A DNA stretch of 64,000 nt from CAZCAC01 sp964496575 (GCA_964496575.1 CAZCAC010000002.1:96891-160890); one strand, 5' to 3'; shown: positions 15,501 to 24,976, numbered from the stretch's first letter. Made by a program: numbers and translations. The notes: a model not told the origin generated them from the letters alone.

Positions 15501-15748
15501 GCTCCGGACTCCGACATGAAGGCAACCACTCGTTGATAGAGCTCCCGCCCCAACCAGCGCTCGGCCAGTCGGGCCTCGATAGACTCTTCCGATTCGTCCG
15601 GATACTGGACCCGCAGGCCGGCGAGCTGCAAGGACCGCGCGGTTCGCCATGCGTTCCTGACCATCGCTCCCTTCTCGGACGGCTTCATCTTCCGGTAGTG
15701 GTCGTCGAGGATTCGCTGAACCTCCGGGTCGGTGTCGCGCGGGAGCAT
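15497..15748 (-). CDS. Small helical partner of the nucleotidyltransferase, putative antitoxin
   Basis: An 83-aa protein started at ATG 15748; the frame continues upstream into Ser/Arg-rich shadow sequence. It is almost wholly charged and helical. The pattern AWRTARSLQLAGLRVQYPDESEESIEARLAERWLGRELYQRVV matches, from memory, small proteins found directly before nucleotidyltransferase-fold genes and annotated as antitoxin-like. The stop overlaps the next start (ATGA), indicating translational coupling, as usual for toxin-antitoxin pairs. It lies 46 bases after the bioF-bioD fusion gene, so it is likely on the biotin transcript or has its own promoter in that short gap. Confidence 0.6.
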   Translation of the reverse strand: MLPRDTDPEVQRILDDHYRKMKPSEKGAMVRNAWRTARSLQLAGLRVQYPDESEESIEARLAERWLGRELYQRVVAFMSESGA

Positions 15749-15794
15749 TGTGGGAGCAGGATACCGCAGCGGGGTGAGAATGACGAACCGGAGG

Positions 15795-17609
15795 TCAGTG
15801 CCCGAAGAGCGATCCGAGGTCGTTCGCCCCGAGCCACTGCTCGAGTGACTCCGGGCCGAGCTCGTCGAGCCTCGGGAGCTCGAAGACGTGTCGCAGGCCG
15901 CTACGCAGGGCCAGCGTCTCACGATTGGACGGATGCGGTTCACCGACCAGGAAGAGGGCGCGCGGCTCCAGGCGACGAGCGCGCAGCGCCTCGAGGGTCA
16001 GCAGCGTGTGGTTCAACGTGCCCAGGCCCGAGCGCGCGACCAGGACCAGGTCCGGTCGCTCGCGCGCCAGCCAGTCGGCCTGCGTCAGGCGGTCGTCGTA
16101 GGGGACGAGCAGGCCGCCGGCGAGCTCGACCAGCAGCGCGCCGCCCGCGCACTCGGCGCGCAAGGAAGCGAGTCGTTGTTCGAGCTTCGCGAGCTCCACT
16201 CTTCCGCCAGCGTCCGCCGCCGCCTCGTGCGGGGAGGCGGGCAGCGGGAAGTGGTAGCTCGGTTCGGCGAACGCGGCGTTCGTGCCTTCGGCCAGCGTGC
16301 GCACCGTCTCCGTGTCGCTGTCGTCGCCGGTCTGCACCGCCTTCCAGTACGTCACCTCGCCTCGCTTCGCCGCGGCGCGGACCAGCAGCGCGCTGACCAC
16401 CGTCTTGCCGATCTCGGTATCGGTGCCGACCACGAAGAGCGGCTTCGCGCGATGCGGCGGCGCGACCTCCGCCACGACCCGGGTGACGCGTCGCGACTCG
16501 AGCGAGTCCGCCAGTCGATCGACCTCTTCGGGGGTGTTGTGCGAGTGCAGCACACAGCGCAACCGCGCGGTGCCCTCGGGCACGGTGGGGGGGCGTACCG
16601 CGCGCACTTCCAGCCCTTCGTTCGCGAGGCGCGCGGCAGCCTCCATCGCCGCGGTGTTCTCGCCGATGACGATCGGCACGATCGCCGCTTCTGGCGTGGC
16701 GACTCCGAGCCGGCCCGCGAGGCGCTCCCCGAGCCCCCGCAGCTTCGCCCGCTCTTCCTCCGCGCCACGAGCCAGTCCCACCGCCGCGATCAGTGCGCCG
16801 GCCAGCGCCGGCGAGATCCCGGTCGAGTAGATGAAGGTCCGCGCGCGCTGTGAGACGAGCTCCCGCAAGGTCGCCGAGCCGACCACCAGACCCCCCGCCA
16901 GCCCCAGCGCCTTGCCGCCGGTCACCACCCGCGCGGCGAGGCGCGACTCGCCACACCCCGAAGCGCGAGCCGCCGCCCACGCCCCCGCGCCCTGGGGGCC
17001 GACCACGCCCGAAGCGTGCGCCTCGTCGACCAGGAGCCAGGCGTCGTACGCCTCGCACAGTCGGTGCAGCTCGGCGAGCGGCGCGAGGTCGCCGTCCATC
17101 GAGAAGACCCCTTCGGTGACCACCAGCCGCCGCCGCGCGCCGGCCGCGCCGCGCAGGAGGAGCTCGAGGTGCTCGAGGTCGCCGTGCCGGAAGACCCGCC
17201 GCTCCGCCCGCGTGAGGCGCGCGGCGTCGATCAGCGAGGCGTGGTTCAGCGCGTCGGAGAAGATCACGTCGCCGCGCGAGGCGAGCGAGGTGATCGCGCC
17301 GAGGTTGGCCTGGTAGCCGCTCGCGAAGAGCAGCGCCGCCTCCGCGCCGAGCCACCCGGCGACCGCGGCCTCGGCCTTCTCGTCGAGCGTCGAGCCCCCG
17401 CCGAGCAACCGCGAGGCCCGCGCGCCGGCTCCGTGGGCCTCCAGCGCCGCTCGCGCGGCCGCGATCAGCTCGGGATGTCGGGCCAGCCCGAGGTAGTCGT
17501 TGCTGGTGAAATCGATGCGCCCGGGCAAGAGCGACAGCGCCCGCCCGAGCCCTGCGGCCTCGAGCGCGTCCAGGTCGGCGCGCAGCCTCTCATCCAGCGA
17601 AGCGGACAC
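15795..17609 (-). CDS. bioF-bioD: Fused 8-amino-7-oxononanoate synthase / dethiobiotin synthetase
   Basis: A 604-aa protein carrying two consecutive biotin enzymes. Residues 1-375 are BioF: SNDYLGL (36-42), the NHASLIDAARL and VDEAHASGVVG (194-204) segments, and PLP lysine Lys233 in GGKALGLAGG. It condenses pimeloyl thioester with alanine. Residues 388-604 are BioD: P-loop GTDTEIGKT (395-403), YWKAVQTG (421-428), VELAGGLLVP (494-503, where the family usually has VEGAGG) and a carboxylating ATPase fold. The linker is only about 12 residues. The start is GTG at 17609, seven bases after the bioB stop. Gene order bioB, bioFD, bioA fits. The fusion omits BioA, whose step lies between the two enzymes. 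Confidence 0.93.
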   Translation of the reverse strand: MSASLDERLRADLDALEAAGLGRALSLLPGRIDFTSNDYLGLARHPELIAAARAALEAHGAGARASRLLGGGSTLDEKAEAAVAGWLGAEAALLFASGYQANLGAITSLASRGDVIFSDALNHASLIDAARLTRAERRVFRHGDLEHLELLLRGAAGARRRLVVTEGVFSMDGDLAPLAELHRLCEAYDAWLLVDEAHASGVVGPQGAGAWAAARASGCGESRLAARVVTGGKALGLAGGLVVGSATLRELVSQRARTFIYSTGISPALAGALIAAVGLARGAEEERAKLRGLGERLAGRLGVATPEAAIVPIVIGENTAAMEAAARLANEGLEVRAVRPPTVPEGTARLRCVLHSHNTPEEVDRLADSLESRRVTRVVAEVAPPHRAKPLFVVGTDTEIGKTVVSALLVRAAAKRGEVTYWKAVQTGDDSDTETVRTLAEGTNAAFAEPSYHFPLPASPHEAAADAGGRVELAKLEQRLASLRAECAGGALLVELAGGLLVPYDDRLTQADWLARERPDLVLVARSGLGTLNHTLLTLEALRARRLEPRALFLVGEPHPSNRETLALRSGLRHVFELPRLDELGPESLEQWLGANDLGSLFGH

Positions 17610-17616
17610 GTCGACC

Positions 17617-18600
17617 TCAGCGCGAGGAACCCGGCTTCAGCCCGAGTTTCTCGAAGAGAGCCGCGTCGCTGCTCTCGCCAGCGTTGGGCGTGGTCAACAG
17701 CTCGTCACCGACGAACACGGAGTTCGCCCCGGCGAGGAAGCAGAGCGTCTGCGCCTCCTCGCTCATCTCCGCGCGCCCCGCGCTGAGGCGGATGTCGGAT
17801 CGAGGCATCAGGATCCGCGCGGCGGCGACCGCGGCGACGAGCTCGCTCCAGTCGACGGGGTCGTTCTCCGCCATCGGCGTGCCCTCGATCGGCACCAACG
17901 CGTTGATCGGCACGCTCTCCGGCGGCGGGTCGAGGTTCGCGAGCTCGAACAAGAGCTCCGCGCGCCCGCGCAGGTCTTCGCCCAGCCCGAGGATCCCCCC
18001 CGAGCAGACGTCGATCCCCGCCTCGCGCACCGTCTTCAGCGTCTCCAGACGATCGTCGAAGCTGTGCGTGCTGACCACCTCGTCGTAATGGCTGCGCCCG
18101 GTGTCGAGGTTGTGGTTGTAGAAGTCGAGCCCGGCGTCCTTGAGGCGGGCGGCCTGGTGCTCCTCCAGCATGCCCAGGGTGACGCACGTCTCCAGACCCA
18201 GCGCCTTGACCCGCCGGACCATCTCGACGACGCGGTCGAACTCCTCGCCGTCGCGCACCTCCCGCCAGGCGGCGCCCATGCAGAAGCGGTCCGCCCCGCC
18301 GGCCTTCGCCCGTTCCGCGGCCGCCACGGTCGCCTCGACCGACAGGAGCGATTCCCGCTCCGTCTCGGTCTTCGAGTGCCCGCTCTGCGAGCAGTAGCCG
18401 CAATCCTCCGAGCACCCGCCGGTCTTCACCGACAGGAGCTGGGAGCACTGGATCCGGTGCGGGTCGTGAAACTCGCGGTGGACGGTGGCCGCCTCGAAGA
18501 CGAGGTCGAGGAGGGGGCGTTCGAGGAGACGGGTGATCTCCTCCAGCTGAAAACGGCGCACCGAGGGCGCCGCTTCCCGGGGGGGGTGGGTCGTGGACAT
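17617..18600 (-). CDS. bioB: Biotin synthase
   Basis: A 327-aa radical-SAM enzyme that inserts sulfur into dethiobiotin. The SAM cluster motif is CSEDCGYC (Cys63, 67, 70). Later BioB signatures are all present: NHNLDTG, the CSGGILGLGE segment with the second-cluster Cys, the NALVPIEGTP motif and RLSAGRAEM, which supplies the unusual Arg ligand of the [2Fe-2S] cluster. It is the first gene of the operon (minus strand) and ends seven bases before bioF-bioD. No clear operator for BirA or BioR is seen upstream in the 111-base gap. Confidence 0.97.
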   Translation of the reverse strand: MSTTHPPREAAPSVRRFQLEEITRLLERPLLDLVFEAATVHREFHDPHRIQCSQLLSVKTGGCSEDCGYCSQSGHSKTETERESLLSVEATVAAAERAKAGGADRFCMGAAWREVRDGEEFDRVVEMVRRVKALGLETCVTLGMLEEHQAARLKDAGLDFYNHNLDTGRSHYDEVVSTHSFDDRLETLKTVREAGIDVCSGGILGLGEDLRGRAELLFELANLDPPPESVPINALVPIEGTPMAENDPVDWSELVAAVAAARILMPRSDIRLSAGRAEMSEEAQTLCFLAGANSVFVGDELLTTPNAGESSDAALFEKLGLKPGSSR

Positions 18601-18711
18601 GGCGCGGGATTGTACGGAGTGCGCACCAAATGCGCCGCCCCCTCGGCGGCCCGGGCGGTTGAACTGCGCCGGGGCGAGCAGCCGGGGGGCGGCGTCTCTC
18701 TCTCCATCCTG

Positions 18712-19317
18712 CTACTGGTAGCTGTAGATCAACTCCACACGCATGGTCGCGGCTCCTTCGAAGAAGCTCTCCAGCGACCCGTAGCCGGTCAAGTCGAAGT
18801 CGATGAGTCCGACGAGGTCCAGGGTGAGGTTCTGGCCCGCCCCGAGATCGGTCCAGTCGCGGTCGGGGGGGAGATCCACCCCCAGGAGCTCCGCGAAGCT
18901 CATCTCCTCGGTCGTCCCCGAGGGGCCGGCGAAGTCCACCTCGTCGTCGAATCCGGGGAAGTGGTGGAACTTCTGCAGGTTGAGCGGGATCCCGAGGACC
19001 GATTCACCGTCCGGGCGCAGAACGGCGAAGCTCTCGCCCACCTGAGCCTGCGCGGAGCCGGGGAGGCTCGAGAGGTTCTCCACGCCGTAGCTGCTCTCCG
19101 TCTCGAGCCACAGCTCGACCCGCACGCCCGTCAGCCGGCCTAGCTGGGTGGGGAAGCTGGGCAGCTGGATCGCCTCGCCGACCGCGAAGGTCGCCTCGTC
19201 GAAATGCAGCCGGACTCCGGCGCTGTGGCGCAGCTCCCCGCCGCGGGAGCCCACGGCCAGGGCGGAGGCGCCGGCGGTCAGGGCGACGAAGAGGGCAGTG
19301 AGGAAGCGCGCGGACAT
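18712..19317 (-). CDS. Secreted choice-of-anchor-type protein
   Basis: A 201-aa protein started at ATG 19317, with AAGGAG seven bases upstream. A signal peptide covers residues 1-22 (FLTALFVALTAGASALA). The mature part (FAVGEAIQLPSFPTQLGRLTGVRVELWLE) resembles the opening of choice-of-anchor E domains, which are beta-sandwich surface domains usually ending in a PEP-CTERM-like sorting signal. No sorting tail is visible here, so it may be released. The C-terminus ends with aromatic residues (ELIYSYQ). It is a single gene between DUF2339 and bioB. Family assignment is tentative. Confidence 0.6.
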   Translation of the reverse strand: MSARFLTALFVALTAGASALAVGSRGGELRHSAGVRLHFDEATFAVGEAIQLPSFPTQLGRLTGVRVELWLETESSYGVENLSSLPGSAQAQVGESFAVLRPDGESVLGIPLNLQKFHHFPGFDDEVDFAGPSGTTEEMSFAELLGVDLPPDRDWTDLGAGQNLTLDLVGLIDFDLTGYGSLESFFEGAATMRVELIYSYQ

Positions 19318-19426
19318 CTCGATCTCCTTCCGGTTCGATCTTCGGGGACGAGCGGGGAGGGGGAGGCCCCCTCGCTCCACTCCTGCAGAGCGTGAACCGT
19401 GGAGATCGACGACAGCCTTTCCGGAA

Positions 19427-22400
19427 TTATTCTCCGCCGTCCTCGGCGATCGCCTCCTCGGCCGAGTTCGCTTCTCTTTCCCTGGGGAAGACGAAGCGCT
19501 GGTACAGGACCGAGACGAACAGGAGCGAGAGCGCCAGCCCCGCGAGGGAGCCCACCCGGTACAGGCCGGCGAGGTCCCCGAGGTCGTGCAGGAAGACCTT
19601 GCCCAGGCTCAGGATCAGGAAGGCCAGGCTGAGCCAGCGCAGGCCCGACGAGTGGCGGACCATGCCCACCGCCAGGATCGCCAGGGCATAGAGGATCCAG
19701 ACGATCGACATCGTGAGGTCGCGGGCGGGGAAGTGGTCGAAGTCGATGTGCAGGAAATCGCGGGTCTCGAAGTGGACGTAGATCTGGAGGTTGATCCAGA
19801 GGAACAGCGCGACCGCGCCCACCAGCCCGACGGCGGTGGCGATCCAGGGTCTTTCACTGGCGTACGCCCCTCGCTCCCATTTGCGAGCTCGTACGACCTC
19901 CAGGGGACGGATGAGCGCTGCGGCGACGAGTGCACCGGCCGCCGGGAGGATCGTCCCGTAGCTGGTCCAGTTCCACAGCAGGAGCTCGGCGTCGGGGTAG
20001 TACGGGAAGCGGGCGCACCCGACGACGACGCCGAAGGTCGCGACGACGAAGCTGGCCAGGCAGGCGAACTTGATCACCGGGTGGTCGCGCCAGCGCCACA
20101 GGAGCGCCAGCCCCAGACCCAGGAGCGAGGTGGTGACGACGAAGACCTCGTGATCGACAGCCCTGGCGAACAGGAGCGATCCAAGGAAGACGCAAATGGC
20201 GCCGAACCACCGCTGGGCGACGTGGCGCACAGCCTCGAGTCGCGGACCGAACGGGGCGATCGCCCCCAGCCCCACCGCCGCCAGCATTCCGAGCGCGAGC
20301 GGGGTCCAGAAGGGGTGCTCGCTGTCGAAGTGCGCGTGGAACAGCCGCTCGACCAGCGGGAAGGCGAGCAGGGGCACCACCGCGGCCGCCCGCCAGGCGG
20401 TTCCCGTCTCGCTCAGGCGCTTCTGGAAGAGGAACACCCAGGCGATCAGCACCGCGGTGCCCCCGAGCTCGAAGAGCACCAGCTCGCCGGCCATCGACGC
20501 CGACTCGTCGTCTCGGAAGAGATGCCCGAGCCACTCGGTGTGCACGAAGAAGAGCAGCAGCACCGAGACCAGGTACCAGTGCCCCCGACCGACCGCGACG
20601 GAAGGCAAGGAGAGCAGGAGGGCCAGGCCGAGGGTCCCGCCCAGGATCACCGGGGGGAAGGCCTCGCGGAACGGTTCGCCCTGGGGCAGGGCGAAGAGCA
20701 GAGGAACGAGGAAGGCGCCGGCGGCGTGCCAGCTCCAGCTCGACTCCCGCAGCGCCTCGACGCGCCGCCCCCGCCAGGCGAGGCCCATCAGGAACAGCGC
20801 CGATGCGACGATCCAGAGGAAGGTGACCGCGATCCCGGGGAAGGACTCCCAGGTGGAGGACTCGGGCAGGTGGATCGCCAGGGTGAAGCCCGCCGCCGCG
20901 CCGCCGATCCCGCGCAGGATCCCCGAGCCGGAGTGGGCCCCCTGGAAGTGCAGCAGCACGGCGAGCCCCAGCGCGCCGACCAGCCACGCCCAGGACGGCT
21001 GGTCGCTGGCGATCCCCGCCGCGATCGGGAGCATCGCGGCGAGGCCCACCGCGGTCAGCGCCGGGGCGATCGGAGCGCTCCACGACCAGCGCTTGAAGGT
21101 GAGCACCGCGGGTGGCTCGCCGCCGCGCCGGAACCAGAGGTCCAGCCCCTGGAAGACCGCCGCCAGGCCGAGGACCGAGAGGTTCAGATCCCAGAGCTGC
21201 TCCGTGCGCCAGCCGTGCCGGGCCAGCCACGTGGCCACGATGGCCAGCGCACCGGCAGCCGCGCCGGTTCCCAGCCACGCCGCGTCGCGGGCGCGCCCGA
21301 TCCAGATCGCTCCCCCGGCCAGCGAGGCGACGAGGATCGCCAGCGGCCAGAGCTCGGCCCCGAAGTCGACCTGGCTGGCGAAGTAGGTCGCGAAGGCGAA
21401 GGGCAGGAGTAGGGCCCCGGCCTGGCTGATGAACCAGCGGCGCTTGTGCTCCTCACCGGAGCGCTGCCCCATCGCCGCGAAGACCAGCGCGAAGACTCCG
21501 AGGGAGACGAGCGCCAGCGGGAAGAACTCGGCGTCGAGGTCGCGGGCGGTCCAGACCAGCTCGACCACGAAGGTGCCGAGGACTCCGAGCAGGCCCAGGC
21601 TCGGCCAGCGCATCCGCTGCCCCACCGCCAGGAGCCCCAGGTCGAGCAGCAGGAGGTAGCCGAAGAGCCCGATCGGGTGGTCGTGCTGGATCGAGAGGAG
21701 GAGTGGCGTGGCGAAGCCGCCGACCAGCCCTAGGATCGCCACCAGCTGGGAGCGGTGGCGGATCGACAGCGCCGCACAGCCGGCGGTGATGATCGCCATC
21801 AGGGGCAGCGCGGCCAGCGCGGAGAGGAACTCGTAGAGGCGGTAGGAGGCCCAGGTCGAGGCGTAGAGGATGACCACACCCCCTGCGGCAGTCGCGGCGG
21901 GGGTGAAGCGGAAGCGCCTGGCGCGCAACCACTCGGCGGCCCCGATCGCGGCCAGGCCGACCAGTCCGCCCGTGATCACGCGGGTGCGGGGCGTGATCCA
22001 GCCCTGCTCGAAGGCGTGCTTGAAGAAGAGCAGCCCGGCCAGCGCCAGCACCAGGCCGCCGACCGCGGCGGCGCCGCGAACGCCGATCCAGCGCTCCCAT
22101 TCGATCCGCGGCCGCTCCACCGGGGGCAGAGGCCTCTTCACCGGCCGGGGAGGGGGGGCCGTGGGGACCGGGCCCTCGGTGGACGCCGGGGGGGCGGGGC
22201 TCGGCTCCGGCGGCTCCACCGGCTCCGCTGGCGCGGTGGGCGCGGGCGCGGGGGCGGCGGCCGCCGGCTGCTCCTTGCGGAAGACCTCGGGGGCCCGCGC
22301 CGCCGGAGACGCCGGCTTCTCCTCGACCGGAGCTCGATCCCGGTACAGGCGATCCAGCGCCTTCTCGGCAGCCTTCAGGCGTCGTTCGAAGTCCCGCAGC

Positions 22401-22495
22401 CTCCCGGTCCGGCGCAGGGCGATCAGGGCCAGGATGGGGGCCAGCACGACAGCGACGGCGAGTGCCAGGGCGACGAGCGTGAGGAATTCTTCCAT
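19427..22495 (-). CDS. DUF2339 family multi-pass membrane protein
   Basis: A 1022-aa protein started at ATG 22495. It opens with a single hydrophobic segment (about 5-27), then a coiled-coil and Pro/Ala-rich linker (about 30-145). The conserved WERWIGVRGAAAVGGLVLALAGLLFFKHAFEQGW region then introduces more than twenty membrane helices that run to the C-terminus. This is the DUF2339 layout. These proteins are very large polytopic membrane proteins of unknown activity, often near cell-envelope genes. The C-terminus has EREANSAEEAIAEDGGE, a short acidic tail. It is monocistronic and divergent from a small secreted protein gene, separated by 435 bp. Confidence 0.85.
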   Translation of the reverse strand: MEEFLTLVALALAVAVVLAPILALIALRRTGRLRDFERRLKAAEKALDRLYRDRAPVEEKPASPAARAPEVFRKEQPAAAAPAPAPTAPAEPVEPPEPSPAPPASTEGPVPTAPPPRPVKRPLPPVERPRIEWERWIGVRGAAAVGGLVLALAGLLFFKHAFEQGWITPRTRVITGGLVGLAAIGAAEWLRARRFRFTPAATAAGGVVILYASTWASYRLYEFLSALAALPLMAIITAGCAALSIRHRSQLVAILGLVGGFATPLLLSIQHDHPIGLFGYLLLLDLGLLAVGQRMRWPSLGLLGVLGTFVVELVWTARDLDAEFFPLALVSLGVFALVFAAMGQRSGEEHKRRWFISQAGALLLPFAFATYFASQVDFGAELWPLAILVASLAGGAIWIGRARDAAWLGTGAAAGALAIVATWLARHGWRTEQLWDLNLSVLGLAAVFQGLDLWFRRGGEPPAVLTFKRWSWSAPIAPALTAVGLAAMLPIAAGIASDQPSWAWLVGALGLAVLLHFQGAHSGSGILRGIGGAAAGFTLAIHLPESSTWESFPGIAVTFLWIVASALFLMGLAWRGRRVEALRESSWSWHAAGAFLVPLLFALPQGEPFREAFPPVILGGTLGLALLLSLPSVAVGRGHWYLVSVLLLFFVHTEWLGHLFRDDESASMAGELVLFELGGTAVLIAWVFLFQKRLSETGTAWRAAAVVPLLAFPLVERLFHAHFDSEHPFWTPLALGMLAAVGLGAIAPFGPRLEAVRHVAQRWFGAICVFLGSLLFARAVDHEVFVVTTSLLGLGLALLWRWRDHPVIKFACLASFVVATFGVVVGCARFPYYPDAELLLWNWTSYGTILPAAGALVAAALIRPLEVVRARKWERGAYASERPWIATAVGLVGAVALFLWINLQIYVHFETRDFLHIDFDHFPARDLTMSIVWILYALAILAVGMVRHSSGLRWLSLAFLILSLGKVFLHDLGDLAGLYRVGSLAGLALSLLFVSVLYQRFVFPREREANSAEEAIAEDGGE

Positions 22496-22930
22496 GGATT
22501 CTTCTGGGGTCCGGCGCGCTTCTCCGGAGCCATTGAGCCGGGATCGGGGGCAAAAGGCCACTCCTCTTCCCCGGATCAGGTCAACAAGCGTCGCTTATTG
22601 ACATGTCCACCTTGACTTGCAGGTAGAGGTAGTGGCCCCTCTCGGAATCCCTCTCGGAATCCGATTGGACCGCCGATCTGGCGAAGTTACAGGCATATAG
22701 AAGAATGACCTATCGACACTCGACTTGTGCGATTCCCGAGTCTGGGATAGTCTTCTATGAGACCCCCACCCGACTCCAGCTCTGGGACGCGGTCCGGCAC
22801 CCCCCGGGTCGCGCCATGTTGCATCGGAGGCGAGTCGATCCCAATCCAGGCCGAGCCCGTGAACACCCCCTTCGCGAGCCGGTCGTCCCCCGTATGACGC
22901 CGGGCCGGTGAGGCCCAACAAGGAGATTCA
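22496..22930. other. 435-bp divergent intergenic region with direct repeats
   Basis: No gene is seen. The region is less GC-rich than its neighbours. CTCTCGGAATCC occurs twice in tandem, 13 bp apart, around 22638-22662. TTGACA at 22598-22603 and TTGACT at 22612-22617 resemble -35 boxes, but no matching -10 is at standard spacing. It must hold promoters for the DUF2339 gene and for the rightward secreted proteins. Confidence 0.4.
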
Positions 22931-23164
22931 ATGTCGATGGCCACACTCCGTAGGAGGATCTCGCTCATCGGATTTGCCCTCTTCGCCATGGGCGCCTCCG
23001 TTGTCGCCGTGACCGCTGGGACTCCGAGCTCGGAGCCACAACAGCGACCGGCCGCTGCGAACTCCGATACCGAGCTTCCTTCTCCCGTGCCCGCTCAGCC
23101 CACCGGCGAGCTCGGGTCCGGTCACCAGCTGGTCACCCCCCCGGTGGCCAACCCCCATCGCTAG
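22931..23164 (+). CDS. Small secreted protein upstream of the beta-helix protein
   Basis: A 77-aa protein with AAGGAG placed well before ATG 22931. Residues 9-30 form a hydrophobic signal or anchor (ISLIGFALFAMGASVVAVTAG), followed by a Pro/Ser/Gln-rich tail with no known domain. The stop is 10 bases before the ATG of the beta-helix gene, so they are cotranscribed. It could be a dedicated chaperone, partner or regulator of the larger protein, but the sequence shows no motif to prove this. Confidence 0.62.
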   Translation: MSMATLRRRISLIGFALFAMGASVVAVTAGTPSSEPQQRPAAANSDTELPSPVPAQPTGELGSGHQLVTPPVANPHR

Positions 23165-23174
23165 GAGGTTCCCC

Positions 23175-24923
23175 ATGAAACTCTCCAACGCGATCCGCCA
23201 GGCGGTCCTGTACGGCGTCTCCGGCGCCCTTCTCTCCAGCGTCGCCTCGGCCGCGGTGATCACCGTCGATCCCGGTGGCTCCGGCGACTACACGACGATC
23301 CAGGAGGCGATCGACAACGCCAGCCCCGGCGACGAGATCCTCGTGGCCCAGGCGGTCTACTACGAGGACCTCATCATCGACGTCTCGGTCACCCTCACCG
23401 GGGCCGGGATGGGCCTTGCCATCGTCAAGCCCGCGACCTCGAATGAAGGTACGGGGTTTGGTTCTCAGGTCGAGACCACCACCTGGATGGCGCGCATCCA
23501 GGCGGATGACGTGACCATCACCGGGTTCACCTTCAACGGGGACAGCCCCTTGCTTCCCGGGCCGATCGATGCCCGTGGCGGCATCATCACCGACTACTCC
23601 GTCGGGACCTTCAGCGGCATCGAGGTGTCCAACTGCGGCGTGCGCAACGTCCTCTACCGCGGCATCTACATGGCCGCCGGCGGAACCGGACACCGCGTCG
23701 CGTTCTGCGCGGTCACCAACGTCAAGGGAATGACCCTCGACTCGGTCGGGATCTTCTTCTACGGCGCCGTCGGCGAGGCCGTCGGCTGCGTGGTCGACGA
23801 CTGTTCGATCGGCATCGGCTACCAGGCGGGTGGCGGCGGCCTCTTCAGCGACAACCGGGTCATGAACTGCGACCTGGGCGTCCTGGCCAACGGGAGCACC
23901 TCCCCGGTGACCTTCCTCAACAACGTCATCACCTTCTCCGACCAGGGAATGCAGGTGATCGCGGTCAACACCGCGGTGAGTGTCCAGGACAACGTCGCGA
24001 TGGGCTGCCTCTCGGGCCTGACCCTGTACGGACTCGGCACCGGGAGCATCTCGGTCGACGGGAACACCCTCGACGGAGTCAGCGCAGCCGGCGCCTACGG
24101 GATCTACGCCAGCACCAACGTCTCTCCCTGGGGCTTCGGAGATCTGACCTTCACGGCGACGAACAACAGCTTCGCCAACAACGACGTCGCGGTGAACCTC
24201 GCCGAGAACGGCGTCAACCTGTGGCCGGTCCTTTCCGCCGACTTCTCGAGTGGCGCCGGGAGCGCCAATACCTTCAGCGGCAGCCTCAGCTACAACATGT
24301 TCCTCGAGCTCTGCGACGACGACGTCCCGGCCTCAGGCAACGACTGGGGAACCCTGTCCCTGCCGGCGATCGAGAACGGCATCCACCACCAGGTCGACGA
24401 TCCGGCCCTCGGGCTGGTCGATTTCAGCAACCCCGTTGGCTCTCCGGGCGTTCCCTACTGCTTCGGTGACGGCAGCGGCACGCCCTGCCCCTGCAGCAAC
24501 GACAACGACGGTTCGCTGTCCGAGGCCGGGTGCGCGAACGGTCAGTACGCCTCCGGGGCGCGCCTGACCGCCAGCGGCGTGGCCAGCCTCTCCGCCGACA
24601 CCCTGGTACTGCACGGTGAGAACACCGAGAACAGCCAGAGCGGCCTCTACTTCCAGGCCAACAACGACCTCTCCCCGGGCAGCCTCTGGGGCGACGGTCT
24701 GCGCTGCGCCGGCGGCTCGCTGAAGCGTCTCGGCGTCCGCTTCTCCGACGCGACCGGTTACTCCGACACCTCCGCGTGGGCCACGTCGATCTCGGTCAGG
24801 GCCGGCAACATCCTGGCGGGTGACACCAAGTACTACCAGCTGTGGTACCGCAACCCGTTCAACTCGCCCTGCGGTTCCGATTTCAACGCCAGCAACGGCG
24901 TGGCCGTCCTGTGGGCGCCGTGA
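23175..24923 (+). CDS. Secreted right-handed beta-helix protein with Cys-rich C-terminal domain
   Basis: A 582-aa protein with AGGAGG before ATG 23175 and a signal peptide ending in ASAA (about residue 27). Residues 28-420 begin VDPGGSGDYTTIQEAIDNASPGDEILV, the standard opening of pectate-lyase-like parallel beta-helix proteins, and continue with repeated short coils rich in Gly, Asn and Val. No lyase catalytic motif stands out. Residues about 425-582 repeat the Cys-rich domain of the 5408-6499 protein (CPCSNDNDG, GARL, GLRCAGGS, GDTKYYQLWYR, VLWAP). It is probably a surface or extracellular polysaccharide-interacting protein. A good terminator follows. Confidence 0.8.
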   Translation: MKLSNAIRQAVLYGVSGALLSSVASAAVITVDPGGSGDYTTIQEAIDNASPGDEILVAQAVYYEDLIIDVSVTLTGAGMGLAIVKPATSNEGTGFGSQVETTTWMARIQADDVTITGFTFNGDSPLLPGPIDARGGIITDYSVGTFSGIEVSNCGVRNVLYRGIYMAAGGTGHRVAFCAVTNVKGMTLDSVGIFFYGAVGEAVGCVVDDCSIGIGYQAGGGGLFSDNRVMNCDLGVLANGSTSPVTFLNNVITFSDQGMQVIAVNTAVSVQDNVAMGCLSGLTLYGLGTGSISVDGNTLDGVSAAGAYGIYASTNVSPWGFGDLTFTATNNSFANNDVAVNLAENGVNLWPVLSADFSSGAGSANTFSGSLSYNMFLELCDDDVPASGNDWGTLSLPAIENGIHHQVDDPALGLVDFSNPVGSPGVPYCFGDGSGTPCPCSNDNDGSLSEAGCANGQYASGARLTASGVASLSADTLVLHGENTENSQSGLYFQANNDLSPGSLWGDGLRCAGGSLKRLGVRFSDATGYSDTSAWATSISVRAGNILAGDTKYYQLWYRNPFNSPCGSDFNASNGVAVLWAP

Positions 24924-24976
24924 TGTGAGCGGTTCGTCGACTGCCGATCGACGAGCCACCTCCAGTTCCAAGCAAG

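Noticed and set aside
14928..15748. MntA-HepT toxin-antitoxin pair
   Set aside because: The nucleotidyltransferase is larger and of a different type, and the small protein lacks the HEPN Rx4-6H motif.
19148..21412. 754-residue open frame on the plus strand opposite the DUF2339 gene
   Set aside because: Composition is Gln/Glu/Arg-rich shadow with no domain. The minus-strand frame has a family match and membrane helices.
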